NCBI GenBank assembly: GCA_012927625.1
Contig: JABBOV010000012.1
Span: 124,001 to 188,000, forward strand
Direction of reading: 5' to 3'
Origin: Glaciimonas sp.
Lineage (GTDB): Bacteria > Pseudomonadota > Gammaproteobacteria > Burkholderiales > Burkholderiaceae_D
DNA: 64,000 bases
The first letter of the stretch is position 1; the number at the start of each line of letters is the position of its first letter. A program made the position numbers and the translations under genes. The notes beneath the pieces are model-generated. The model was not told where the DNA came from, ran no database searches, and saw only the letters and a list, made by a program, of their open reading frames with translations. Shown here in pieces: positions 1 through 8,436 of the stretch.

Positions 1-312
1 ATCCATTTCCATCGCCATCTTCTGCAAAGCGAAGCCATTGTTACCGGCCGCATACAGCGCACCGACCAAGCTGCCGGCGCTAGTTCCAACCACGATATCG
101 GGCACGATACCTTGTGCCTCCAAAGCCTTAATTACGCCGATATGAGCAAAACCGCGGGCAGCACCACCACCTAAAGCCAGCCCAATTTTGATATTACGCA
201 CTGGTTTAGCGACTACAGATTCGGCAACCGGAGCTGAAGCGATCAGGCTGCAACCGCTTATCAGAAATAAGACCGCGCTTAGGCAGACAAACAAACAACG
301 TAGAAATGGCAT
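1..312 (-). CDS. Patatin-like phospholipase lipoprotein, N-terminal part (runs off window)
   Basis: Reading the minus strand from an ATG at 310-312 gives 104 codons that stay open to base 1, so the C-terminal part lies outside the window. The N-terminus is a lipoprotein signal peptide with lipobox I-S-G-C (Cys21). It is followed by the patatin oxyanion motif GGGAARG at residues 48-54 and the nucleophile elbow GTSAG with Ser78. The catalytic Asp (DGG/DGA) would lie in the missing part. Patatins are acyl hydrolases using a Ser-Asp dyad; RssA/YlbK-type family members look like this. The substrate is unknown and an envelope location is inferred from the lipobox. The gene is divergent from the iron-binding protein gene at 468. 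Confidence 0.85.
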   Translation of the reverse strand, partial: MPFLRCLFVCLSAVLFLISGCSLIASAPVAESVVAKPVRNIKIGLALGGGAARGFAHIGVIKALEAQGIVPDIVVGTSAGSLVGALYAAGNNGFALQKMAMEMD

Positions 313-394
313 CGAGTTATGGCTTGGGCTTGTTTTGTAACGTGCGGATTGTAGCTTAACTAGCAGGTTTATATTGCGTTGCAAAAATTTTTAA

Positions 395-413
395 TTGAGA
401 ATGATTTTCATTT
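395..413. promoter_or_regulatory. Putative Fur box
   Basis: TTGAGAATGATTTTCATTT resembles the Fur consensus GATAATGATAATCATTATC, with the 7-1-7 core TGAGAAT-G-ATTTTCA. It lies about 55 bp upstream of the ferric-iron binding protein gene. A weaker similar stretch, ATAATTCTCATTTAAG at 446-461, sits just before the Shine-Dalgarno sequence. Iron-responsive repression of the downstream gene is the natural inference. Confidence 0.65.
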
Positions 414-467
414 AAAATAGAATCAGTTGCTTTAAAAATTGCGCATAATTCTCATTTAAGGATTCCA

Positions 468-1508
468 ATGTATAAATTTACCCTCAACATTCTGTCTGCC
501 GCTATTGCTTTGTCTGTCGTTGCTGGCGCCCATGCAGAAGACAAAGAGTTGAATATTTATTCGGCTCGCCACTACCAAACCGATGATGCGTTATATGGTG
601 ATTTTACCAAGAGAACCGGGATCAAAATCAACCGCATCGAAGCTGATGACAATGCGCTGCTGGAACGTTTGAAGACTGAAGGCAAGAACAGTCCGGCCGA
701 TATCATCTTGATGGTGGACGCCGCGCGTTTATGGCGCGCACAAATCGAGGGGTTGTTCCAACCAGTCAAATCGAAGGTTCTAGCAGCGCGCATCCCGGCC
801 CACCTACAAGGCAATGACGCTGGACAAGGACCGCAATGGTATGGCTTTTCGACCCGCGCCCGCGTAATCGTCTACAACAAAACAACTGTCAAGCCAGAAG
901 ATGTAGCAACTTACGAAGCACTGGCCGAACCGAAAAACAAGGGTAAAGTCTGCACCCGTTCCGGCTCACATCCTTATATGCTGTCTTTGATCGGCTCTCT
1001 GGTTGAGCGCGATGGCGAGAAAGCTACGGAAGAATGGGCGCGCGGCATGGTCAGCAATTTTGCCCGCCCCCCACGCGGTGGCGATACCGACCAAATCCAC
1101 GGCGTAGCCTCCGGCGAATGTGGAGTAGCGCTAACCAATAGTTATTACTATGTGCGCATGATGCGCTCGACCAAACCGGAAGACCGCCAAGCGATAAACA
1201 AGCTCGGCTTTGTCTGGCCCAATCAAAAAACCTCTGGCACACATGTAAACGTGGCCGGCGGTGGCGTTGCCAAGAATGCTCCGCACCGCGAAGCGGCAGT
1301 CCAATTTTTGGAATATCTGGCCGGCGATTCCGCCCAGCGCAATTTTTCTGATGGCAACAACGAATGGCCAGCGGTGCCCACTGTAGCAACGCACAATCCG
1401 GCTCTGGATTCGCTCGGAAAATTCAAATCTGAAAAACTTTCGATTGCCACCATCGGCAAGAACCAAATTGTGGCGCAAAAAATCTTGGATCGCGCCGGCT
1501 ACAAATAA
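468..1508 (+). CDS. Ferric iron ABC transporter, periplasmic substrate-binding protein (FbpA/FutA/AfuA family)
   Basis: A 346-residue exported protein. Residues 1-23 form a signal peptide ending AHA|ED. The mature part begins with the family's typical 'LNIYSARHYQTDD' strand. A tyrosine run SYYYVRM near residue 220 matches the Fe(III)-ligating Tyr region, and GNNEWPAVP near the C-terminus is the conserved 'EWP' block. Members bind periplasmic Fe3+ and deliver it to an FbpB/FbpC permease-ATPase. Neither partner follows here, because the next stretch holds an IS remnant and yaaA, so the gene is an orphan or its partners are elsewhere. AAGGA 6-9 bp before the ATG supports this start. The upstream Fur box implies induction on iron starvation. 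Confidence 0.9.
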   Translation: MYKFTLNILSAAIALSVVAGAHAEDKELNIYSARHYQTDDALYGDFTKRTGIKINRIEADDNALLERLKTEGKNSPADIILMVDAARLWRAQIEGLFQPVKSKVLAARIPAHLQGNDAGQGPQWYGFSTRARVIVYNKTTVKPEDVATYEALAEPKNKGKVCTRSGSHPYMLSLIGSLVERDGEKATEEWARGMVSNFARPPRGGDTDQIHGVASGECGVALTNSYYYVRMMRSTKPEDRQAINKLGFVWPNQKTSGTHVNVAGGGVAKNAPHREAAVQFLEYLAGDSAQRNFSDGNNEWPAVPTVATHNPALDSLGKFKSEKLSIATIGKNQIVAQKILDRAGYK

Positions 1509-2081
1509 ATTACAAGCTCCCGAAAATCTGATATTTATTGGGAGCATATGCAATAAATACCTAACCGGTTTCAATATTCGAGTGCAACAAGACCAAGTTT
1601 ATCGGCCAAGCATGCACGTTATACTGCGTGCTCAACTCGGCCAGCGTTTTCTCGCCTTTGATTGCCGCAAAGGCAATTTACCTTGAATACCGCAGGGTAA
1701 TTTCTTTTGGTACGTTTCATCTTCTCTGCTCCCGGTGAGCGTATTGCACTTTCTCATTTGAGCAGAATTGCCACTTGACCGTCTGCCTGAATTTCTGGAA
1801 CCACCTCTATCACTTACAACAATCCTTGCCATTTTTATGCAATATCCAGGTTAGGTGGTTGTTTTGAACAGGACGATGGCTTCCAAAATCGCCCAAAACA
1901 CAGTTGTGACCGATTGTTTTATATACAGCCATACACTGGTTTTTATGTTTGTGTTTCTCACCAAAAAACAGCGTAACCGCATGATATTATGGATAAATAT
2001 ACCAATTAGACCAATTTTTTTATCGAGTACGATGCGTTTCGGTATCATGTTTTCAATTCTTTATTTTCTATGGACGTTGCA
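1509..2081. other. Gene-free stretch with a decayed insertion-sequence fragment
   Basis: About 570 bp separate the iron-binding protein gene from yaaA. The part from about 1561 to 1720 is a broken IS3-type orfA on the minus strand, listed separately. The remainder (1721-2081) is AT-rich with only short ORFs on either strand, and I recognise nothing in it. Confidence 0.6.
1561..1720 (-). pseudogene. IS3-family transposase orfA remnant (frameshifted)
   Basis: From ATG at 1718-1720 (minus) the reading is MKRTKRNYPAVFK, then a frameshift, then AIKGEKTLAELSTQYNVHA in another frame. Together these match the N-terminal helix-turn-helix of common IS3-family OrfA proteins (MKRTRRNYPAEFKAKVALAAIKGEKTLAELS..., from memory). 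Similarity fades after about 50 codons and the remaining transposase and both inverted repeats are missing. It is a dead fragment. It could share a parent element with the orfB remnant near 32 kb. Confidence 0.7.
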
Positions 2082-2855
2082 ATGCTGATTGTCTTGTCAC
2101 CCGCCAAAACGCTAGCAATGGAGGCACCATCGGCTTCGATAAAAAGTAGCCTGCCGGAATTTATCGCGCATTCTGTGCAGCTCATTGATATCTTGAGAAC
2201 ATTCTCTCCGGCGCAAGTTGCCAGTCTGATGCGGATTTCCGATTCGCTGGCAACTTTGAATTTCACCCGCTATGCTAGCTGGACGCGGGAGTTTTCGCCA
2301 CAAAACGCAAAGCAAGCAGTCTTGGCATTCAACGGCGATGTCTATACGGGCCTAGCAGCGGCAACATTGAGCACGAGGCAACTCGACTACGCGCAGTCGC
2401 ATGTTCGTATTTTATCCGGTCTATATGGCATGTTGCGCCCACTGGATTTGATGCAGCCTTACCGACTGGAAATGGGCACCCGTCTTGCCACTCCGCGTGG
2501 GAAGAACCTGTATGCTTTCTGGGGCGATATTGTGACTACTGCGCTCGATGGCATGCTGCGGGCCCGGAATTATTCTGCGCTGATCAATTTGGCGTCTGAG
2601 GAATATTTCAAAGTGGTCAAGCCAGATTTGTTGTCGGTACCGGTTATTACTCCGGTATTTGAAGACTGGAAAAACGGCAAATACAAGATCATTTCCTTCT
2701 ATGCCAAGCGCGCGCGCGGCATGATGGCGCGCTACGCGGCATTGAACGGCGTTACGCAGCCGAAGCAATTGCAGGCTTTTGACATGGAAGGTTATGCGTT
2801 TGATGCCGGTGGCTCCAGTGCACAAAATTGGTTATTCCGTCGCAGACTGACTTGA
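2082..2855 (+). CDS. yaaA: Peroxide stress protein YaaA (DUF328/UPF0246)
   Basis: The product begins [14 protein letters not shown], the family signature (E. coli YaaA starts MLILISPAKTL), and is about 257 residues long, the usual length. Conserved blocks visible are [22 protein letters not shown] and the MGTRL segment. An ATG four codons upstream (2070) is also possible, but the family start favours 2082; neither has a clear Shine-Dalgarno. In E. coli YaaA lowers intracellular unincorporated iron during peroxide stress and binds DNA. Its position next to a Fur-boxed iron-binding protein gene is suggestive but may be chance. The C-terminus (LFRRRLT) is slightly longer than usual. Confidence 0.9.
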   Translation: MLIVLSPAKTLAMEAPSASIKSSLPEFIAHSVQLIDILRTFSPAQVASLMRISDSLATLNFTRYASWTREFSPQNAKQAVLAFNGDVYTGLAAATLSTRQLDYAQSHVRILSGLYGMLRPLDLMQPYRLEMGTRLATPRGKNLYAFWGDIVTTALDGMLRARNYSALINLASEEYFKVVKPDLLSVPVITPVFEDWKNGKYKIISFYAKRARGMMARYAALNGVTQPKQLQAFDMEGYAFDAGGSSAQNWLFRRRLT

Positions 2856-2995
2856 CGCTGCTAAGCAAAAATCTGTTATTAGCGTCGTTATAATTAAAAA
2901 AAACCGCTCTATGGGCAGCTTTTATATGCTGCAAACTGCAAAAAATTTGCATCATTCTTACCCATATTCTAATGGCTGTTGCGTAGCGGGGAATG

Positions 2996-4090
2996 CTATT
3001 CGCACACCAATAGCGGGCTTGAAAATATGTTAAGCGAGCCAGTCAAATACCGTGCGGCACTCTGTAAAGATTCGATATCAATACCAGTTACCTCCAGTAT
3101 TCTGGCCTGTTCATATTGATTAAAATTGCGCTGAATTGAGCGCTTATAGGCTGGGTCATAATGCTCTGCCAAAAGCTCTGCGACTAATGGCTCCATGTTG
3201 CCGGACAGCGCATGCTGTTTCCAGTGCGCGAGTTTTTCCTTGCCGTGCATACGAATCAGACAGTCCAGCTGCTGGTTCAATTGCTCAGGGTCACAGACAA
3301 AGTGCGCATAATCTTCCATCAGTAATTTGATGCGATTCTCTTGTGATAATTGCACCGCAATGCAGTTTGAAGAACGCATTTTATCTATCAATATTTCCGG
3401 TACACGGACATTTCCAACTTTCTTGCTTTCGGATTCGACATACACAACTTGCGCAGGATTGAACTCGCGTAGCGTTTGCCACAAGCGGCTCTCAAACATC
3501 TTTTGAGAAGGCTGTGGCTGCAGCGGCAAGTTGCCCAGCACAGAGCCGCGGTGTTCGGCTAATTGCTCCAGATCCAGTACTTGCGCACCTTGCTGCACAA
3601 GTACTTGCAACAAACGGCTTTTGGCGCTGCCGGTGGTGCCGCACAAGACCTGAAAAGAAAATTGCGATGCGATTTCGCCGAATGCAGTATTTACGTGGCG
3701 ACGATATTCCTTGTAACCACCCTCCAGTTGTACCGCCGGCCAGCCGATCTTGGCCAGGATATGGGCCAGCGCTCCGCTACGGTTGCCACCACGCCAGCAA
3801 TAAATCAGGGGTGACCAATCGCGTGGTTTATCCATGAACAGAGTGTCAATGTGATGGGCGATATTCTTTGCCACCACTACTGCGCCGGCTTTCTTGGCTT
3901 CAAATGCATTGACTTGTTTATAAAGAGTACCGATACGTTGACGCTCTTCATTGTTCAGAACCGGACAATTGATAGCGCCTGGGATATGATCTTCTGCAAA
4001 TTCGGCGGGACTTCGAACGTCAATGATGGCATTGAATTTATCCAACACAGGCAATATTTCGGCAAAAGGGAGCAGGGCAGGATACTTCAT
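2996..4090 (-). CDS. mnmH: tRNA 2-selenouridine synthase (geranylation and selenation of 2-thiouridine)
   Basis: A 364-residue protein with an N-terminal rhodanese domain (about 1-135). Its catalytic loop YCWRGGNRSG carries Cys98. A P-loop follows at 151-158 (GTTGSAKS). This two-domain layout and length are diagnostic of MnmH/SelU (YbbB). The enzyme converts 2-thiouridine at the tRNA wobble position to geranyl-thiouridine and then 2-selenouridine using selenophosphate. No selD is in the window, so whether selenium is used cannot be told. The stop is 4 bp from the end of tesA's coding range, and mnmH is probably transcribed after it from the minus strand or from its own promoter. Confidence 0.93.
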   Translation of the reverse strand: MKYPALLPFAEILPVLDKFNAIIDVRSPAEFAEDHIPGAINCPVLNNEERQRIGTLYKQVNAFEAKKAGAVVVAKNIAHHIDTLFMDKPRDWSPLIYCWRGGNRSGALAHILAKIGWPAVQLEGGYKEYRRHVNTAFGEIASQFSFQVLCGTTGSAKSRLLQVLVQQGAQVLDLEQLAEHRGSVLGNLPLQPQPSQKMFESRLWQTLREFNPAQVVYVESESKKVGNVRVPEILIDKMRSSNCIAVQLSQENRIKLLMEDYAHFVCDPEQLNQQLDCLIRMHGKEKLAHWKQHALSGNMEPLVAELLAEHYDPAYKRSIQRNFNQYEQARILEVTGIDIESLQSAARYLTGSLNIFSSPLLVCE

Positions 4091-4094
4091 ATGC

Positions 4095-4745
4095 TCACTT
4101 GATCAAAAGAGGTTTAAGGTGTGCCCAGACATTATTGAGCATGATTGGGTGGGCTTGTGCTTTTAGATGTATGCGGTCGGACTGGAACAGTTCGGGCCTA
4201 TCGGCGACTCCCGTGAGCAAAAAAGGCACAAGAGCAGAACTGGTTTCCTTGGCCAGTTTGGGATACAGGGCCGAGAACTGGTCTGTGTAATTCCGACCAT
4301 AATTAGGCGGAATTTGCATCCCCACCAGAAGTACTTTGGCTTGGGCTTTTTTTGCTGCGTTAATTATGCTACGCAAATTGTCTTCCGATGCCTTGATCGG
4401 TAAACCGCGCAAGCCATCGTTGCCGCCCAATTCAATCACGACCACTGCAGGGTGATTTTTTTCCAGTAAATTAGCAAAACGACTTTTACCGCCGCTGGTG
4501 GTTTCACCGCTAATGCTGGCATTGATGACGATGGCATCGATACTTTCGGTACTTAGGCGACTTTCGAGCAGCGACACCCAGCCGGCTCCGCGTGCCAAAC
4601 CATATTCTGCCGATAGGCTATCGCCGAGCACCAGTATGGTTTTTGGTGCAGAATGAGCGCTTGACGCAAACAAGGTCAGCGAGACCAACGTTGCGGTCAT
4701 GCATATGCGCATTAAACCTTCCAACCATCCACTATTTTTCTGCAT
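4095..4745 (-). CDS. tesA: Periplasmic arylesterase / acyl-CoA thioesterase I (SGNH hydrolase)
   Basis: A GDSL-type esterase: GDSLS with nucleophile Ser43, the GGNDGL block, and the C-terminal D-x-x-H (DRIHLKAQAH), which supplies the Asp and His of the triad. The N-terminus (to about HSA|PK, residue 33) is a signal peptide. The ATG at 4745 interlocks with the divergent ABC ATPase start at 4744 (shared CATG). An internal ATG at 4712 (MRICMTATL...) would leave 31 bp between the two genes and gives a more standard signal peptide, so the start is uncertain. The divergent tesA/ybbA arrangement is widespread in proteobacteria. Confidence 0.9.
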   Translation of the reverse strand: MQKNSGWLEGLMRICMTATLVSLTLFASSAHSAPKTILVLGDSLSAEYGLARGAGWVSLLESRLSTESIDAIVINASISGETTSGGKSRFANLLEKNHPAVVVIELGGNDGLRGLPIKASEDNLRSIINAAKKAQAKVLLVGMQIPPNYGRNYTDQFSALYPKLAKETSSALVPFLLTGVADRPELFQSDRIHLKAQAHPIMLNNVWAHLKPLLIK

Positions 4746-5469
4746 GTCTGATCTTTCCTTGCCTGCGCCGGCCATTCAGGCTGACAACCTTACTAAACGC
4801 GTCGCGGATGCGACGGGTGAACTGATTATTTTGCATAATATCGATTTTACCGTGCCGTATGGGCAGACGCTCGCAATTATGGGCGCTTCTGGATCAGGCA
4901 AATCCACCCTGCTGGGCTTACTGGCCGGACTGGATACGCCGTCGAGCGGCACGGTTAGGCTAGACGGAATCGATATCTTTGCGCTGGATGAGGATGGCAG
5001 GGCGCTCTTGCGCAAGGAAAAAATCGGATTTGTGTTTCAATCATTCCAATTGCTGGCACATTTAAATGCGCTTGAAAACGTTATGCTGCCGCTAGAGTTA
5101 CGTGGTGACTCTGGCGCAAAAAGCAAGGCTGAAGCCATGTTGGGCCGGGTCGGATTATCCAGTCGTCTGAAACACTTTCCGAAATACCTATCCGGCGGCG
5201 AGCAGCAGCGAGTCGCTCTAGCGCGTGCTTTCGTGACCGAACCACCGCTGCTGTTTGCCGATGAGCCGACCGGTAGCCTGGATGCGGCGAATGGAGAAGC
5301 AGTGATTCAACTGATGTTTGACTTGAATCTGGAACGTCATTCGACCCTGGTGCTGGTCACACACGATAGCTCTATTGCCGCCCGGTGCGAACGTACGATT
5401 ACGATTGCGGCCGGCAGACTGGAGTCATCGGAACACTTGGACAATCGTCAGCGTACTGCTCCGTATTGA
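4744..5469 (+). CDS. ABC transporter ATP-binding protein, YbbA/LolD-like
   Basis: About 241 residues, a stand-alone nucleotide-binding domain. Walker A is GASGSGKS (47-54), the signature is LSGGEQQR, Walker B is LLFADEPTG, and the H-loop is LVTHD. The best resemblance is the YbbA branch of the MacB/LolD family, which normally pairs with a large FtsX-type permease (YbbP). No permease follows: the next gene is convergent and overlaps by 22 bp. The ATPase is therefore an orphan here or uses a permease encoded elsewhere. The chosen ATG begins [10 protein letters not shown]; an upstream ATG at 4699 would run into tesA. Confidence 0.85.
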   Translation: MSDLSLPAPAIQADNLTKRVADATGELIILHNIDFTVPYGQTLAIMGASGSGKSTLLGLLAGLDTPSSGTVRLDGIDIFALDEDGRALLRKEKIGFVFQSFQLLAHLNALENVMLPLELRGDSGAKSKAEAMLGRVGLSSRLKHFPKYLSGGEQQRVALARAFVTEPPLLFADEPTGSLDAANGEAVIQLMFDLNLERHSTLVLVTHDSSIAARCERTITIAAGRLESSEHLDNRQRTAPY

Positions 5470-6995
5470 TTGCTGAGGCGATTCAGACTACGGCGCACAA
5501 CTGGAATCAATTCGCTTGCCGTTAGCCCGATTGGCCCTTGGCCCGCGGCTACTAGTGCATCGGCTGCATCGCCATGCAGCCAGACTGCCGCGATTACAGC
5601 GTCCCACTCATGCCATCCTTGCGCCAGCAGCGCACCGATGATGCCTGCCAGGACATCGCCGGTACCTGCGGTAGCTAATCCTGGATTGCCGGTTGGGTTA
5701 ATCACGATATTGTTCTGTGGGTCGGCGATGATCGATCCCGATCCTTTAAGTACGATAACGGCACGGTAGGTACGCGCTAACCGATGGGCGGCGGTAACCC
5801 GATCCGCCTGGATTTCGGCACTGGATATTCCTAGCAGGCGCGCGGCCTCCAGTGGATGTGGCGTCATGATGGCAGTTGCTGTGCGCAGCACCAGTGTTTG
5901 CTGCAACGCAGAATCAGCAGCGATCAAGTTCAGCGCATCGGCATCCAACACCAGCCGTGCCTCGGATTGCAGCGCTTTGCGCAGTGCTGCAAGCGCGGTA
6001 TGAGAGTTGCCCAGGCCCGGCCCGATTACCACTGTGGTAGTAAAAGAGCATTGCGCCACGGGCCGGCACATCAATTCCGGTTGCGTGCTGTCGAAGGCCG
6101 GTGCCGTGCCAATGAATCCGGCGATAACCCGTCCCGCGCCACTCTGGATTGCTGCGCGTCCGCACAGCACCGGTGCGCCATGCATCCCTGCAGCACCGCC
6201 GACGATGACAACATCGCCATTGCTGCCTTTATGCGAGTTATGTCGGCGGTGTTGTAACGAGCGACTAAATTCACCGACCGTAGCCAGATGCATACTGGCC
6301 GGGTTGCGGTCGAAATGCTGCGCGTCGATATCCAGCATAGCTACGGCGACGGCACCGGCATGATCACGGCCATCACAGGTGTGCAGGCCAGGCTTATCGG
6401 CGATAAAAGTGATAGTCTGCTGCGCCTTGATGGCAGCGCCTGAATTACCGGACCCGGCACCGCCAATCGGGCCAACAACATTACCGGTGTCGGCATCCAA
6501 TCCACTGGGAATATCGAGCGCCAGCACCGGACACACAAGGAGGTTGATGCAGTCGACCAAACTGCGGTAGACCCCAGCAATAGGGCGTGTCAAGCCGATA
6601 CCGAATAAACCATCGACAATTAAAGCCCATTGGATGGACGGAATTTCTGGTAAGAATGCACAATCCTTGAACTCTGCCGCGCTGTTTTGGGCACGTTGCA
6701 AGGCTTGTTGCGCATCCCTTGAAGGTGGAATCGAACCGGCGATCAGGGCAGTGACTGCAAAATCGGTTTGCGCCAATTGGGCGGCGACTTCGAGAGCATC
6801 GCCACCGTTGTCGCCGGGGCCAATCAATATCAGCACCTGCGCGCCGGGTGGCGCTAGCTGCAGCAGAGTCATTGCCGCAGCCGCGGCAGCTTGACCGGCG
6901 CGGTGCATCAGGGTGCCGCTGGGCAACTCGGCCAAGGCGGCTCGTTCAATCCTGCGGATTTCAGCAATGGAATGCAGCGCGTGTCGGGGTAGCAT
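5448..6995 (-). CDS. nnr: Bifunctional NAD(P)H-hydrate epimerase / ADP-dependent NAD(P)H-hydrate dehydratase
   Basis: About 515 residues with two domains. The N-terminal YjeF_N epimerase (about 1-225) contains GPGDNGGDALEVA. The C-terminal ribokinase-like dehydratase (about 245-510) contains the GNPGLATAGTGDVLAG block. The pair repairs hydrated NADH/NADPH (NADHX/NADPHX): the epimerase equilibrates R and S forms and the dehydratase restores NAD(P)H. Size and fusion order equal E. coli YjeF. The start is the ATG at 6995 (MLPRHAL); a TTG lies one codon upstream. The 3' end overlaps the convergent ABC ATPase gene by 22 bp. Confidence 0.95.
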   Translation of the reverse strand: MLPRHALHSIAEIRRIERAALAELPSGTLMHRAGQAAAAAAMTLLQLAPPGAQVLILIGPGDNGGDALEVAAQLAQTDFAVTALIAGSIPPSRDAQQALQRAQNSAAEFKDCAFLPEIPSIQWALIVDGLFGIGLTRPIAGVYRSLVDCINLLVCPVLALDIPSGLDADTGNVVGPIGGAGSGNSGAAIKAQQTITFIADKPGLHTCDGRDHAGAVAVAMLDIDAQHFDRNPASMHLATVGEFSRSLQHRRHNSHKGSNGDVVIVGGAAGMHGAPVLCGRAAIQSGAGRVIAGFIGTAPAFDSTQPELMCRPVAQCSFTTTVVIGPGLGNSHTALAALRKALQSEARLVLDADALNLIAADSALQQTLVLRTATAIMTPHPLEAARLLGISSAEIQADRVTAAHRLARTYRAVIVLKGSGSIIADPQNNIVINPTGNPGLATAGTGDVLAGIIGALLAQGWHEWDAVIAAVWLHGDAADALVAAGQGPIGLTASELIPVVRRSLNRLSNQYGAVR

Positions 6996-7168
6996 CAAGG
7001 ATCCGCTCTATTTTTGTAGAAAGTTACAGCACGTTCATTCTTAGTAATCGCAAATAAATAAATGCGACTATTCAGCCATAAATAGTTTGATAAGAGAACC
7101 GAATTTTTCTGCTATCGCCATGATCGCTTTTTCCACAGTCAATTGCACCGTAATATTAAAATTGCAAG

Positions 7169-7447
7169 TTAAGCGACAAATACTTGCGCCATATTCCGGC
7201 TCATTTTCTCTTCAATCAGGGCAGCAAATCCTTTCAGCATGAAACTGAGCGTGATATCGAGCACTGCTTGGCCCGGCTGAACCGCAAGCGTGCCATCAAT
7301 ACCACTACGTTTGAAGGTCAAAATATCGCCTTCCCAAGCAATGCTCAGATCGTATTCACTGGCCATTTGATCAGCGACTTTCTGGGCGGCGACCCTAGCC
7401 TGGTCGTGGGGAAGCGTGTGTTGCTGCGTGATGCTGATGTCGGCCAT
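7169..7447 (-). CDS. Polyhydroxyalkanoic acid system (PHA_gran_rgn) family protein
   Basis: A 92-residue soluble protein starting MADISITQQHTLPHDQAR. It matches, from memory, the small 'polyhydroxyalkanoic acid system' family (Pfam PHA_gran_rgn), whose members occur near PHA granule genes; the biochemical role is not settled. The middle segment with alternating strands (DLSIAWEGDILTFKR) and the C-terminal helix (EEKMSRNMAQVF) fit that family. It starts 4 bp after the hydroxyacid dehydrogenase stop and is the last gene of a three-gene operon. Other PHB genes in the window (bdhA near 58 kb) are distant. Confidence 0.75.
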   Translation of the reverse strand: MADISITQQHTLPHDQARVAAQKVADQMASEYDLSIAWEGDILTFKRSGIDGTLAVQPGQAVLDITLSFMLKGFAALIEEKMSRNMAQVFVA

Positions 7448-7451
7448 AACC

Positions 7452-8429
7452 TTATCCTTTGACTTCGGGGTTCACAATATTTTGCGGCTGCGCACCGCTT
7501 AGAGCGGCGATCAGGTTTTCTGCCGCGCAGTATGCCATTGCACGACGAGTTGGTTCCGACGCGCTGGCGATATGTGGCGTCAGCACGACATTCGGCAAGG
7601 TCAGAAAATCCGAGTGGAAACAGGGCTCATTCTCGAACACATCCAGTCCGGCGGCGGCAATTCGCCGCTCTCGCAAGGCTGCGATCAGGGCTACATCATC
7701 GACGATGCCACCACGCGCAATATTGACCAGCGTCGCGCCGGGCTTCATCAACGCCAGTTCTGCCGCGCCGATGGTGTGATGCGTTTGCGGCGAATACGGC
7801 AGCACCAGGATCAGATGATCGGCGCTACGCAACAATTCCTGCTTACTGACAAAGGTGGCGTTATTCGCATGCGCTTCTTTTTCAACCGGCAATCGGGAAC
7901 GATTGTGATACAGCACCCGCATGTCGAATCCAAGCGAACGCCGGGCGATAGCTTGGCCAATCCGTCCCATGCCGAGAATGCCCAGCGTAGCGCCATGCAC
8001 ATCGGCTCCCAGTAGTGTGTCAAAACGCCATTTTTGCCATTGCCCGGCGCGCAGCCAGTGTTCCGACTCGGTCACGCGGCGCGCCGCCGCCATCATCAAA
8101 GCCCAGGCGAAATCGGCGGTGGTTTGATTCAATACTTCCGGCGTATTGGTGACCATGATGCCGGCGCGGGTGGCAGCATCAAGATCGATGTTATTGAAGC
8201 CGACCGCCATATTGCAAATTGCCTTGATCTGCACATTGGCGGCCATGACCTCGGCCGAAATGCGTTCGCTCGACGTGGTGAATACGCCATCTTTGCCGCG
8301 TAATTTGTCGATCAACTCCCTTTCGGTATAAATCTGGTCGGCCTGATTCGACTCAACCTCGAAATGCTGCGCCAGCAAATCGATCACCTCAGAAAAAACC
8401 GCGCGGGTTACAAGAATTTTTGGTTTCAT
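7452..8429 (-). CDS. D-2-hydroxyacid dehydrogenase (glyoxylate/hydroxypyruvate reductase type)
   Basis: A 325-residue NAD(P)H-dependent dehydrogenase of the D-isomer family. The Rossmann motif LGMGRIGQAIA is near residue 155. The catalytic Arg is in NIARGGIVDD (about 235), followed by the Glu region (LDVFENEP) and the His in LTPHIASAS (about 285). Length and motifs fit GhrB/TkrA-like enzymes that reduce glyoxylate, hydroxypyruvate or 2-ketogluconate; the substrate cannot be read from sequence. It starts 7 bp after the membrane transporter's stop and ends 4 bp before the PHA-system gene, so the three are co-transcribed. Confidence 0.88.
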   Translation of the reverse strand: MKPKILVTRAVFSEVIDLLAQHFEVESNQADQIYTERELIDKLRGKDGVFTTSSERISAEVMAANVQIKAICNMAVGFNNIDLDAATRAGIMVTNTPEVLNQTTADFAWALMMAAARRVTESEHWLRAGQWQKWRFDTLLGADVHGATLGILGMGRIGQAIARRSLGFDMRVLYHNRSRLPVEKEAHANNATFVSKQELLRSADHLILVLPYSPQTHHTIGAAELALMKPGATLVNIARGGIVDDVALIAALRERRIAAAGLDVFENEPCFHSDFLTLPNVVLTPHIASASEPTRRAMAYCAAENLIAALSGAQPQNIVNPEVKG

Positions 8430-8436
8430 TACGGCC

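Noticed and set aside
5856-6894. Long plus-strand ORFs antisense to nnr
   Set aside because: They are composition shadows of a GC-rich gene read on the opposite strand, without start signals or family motifs.
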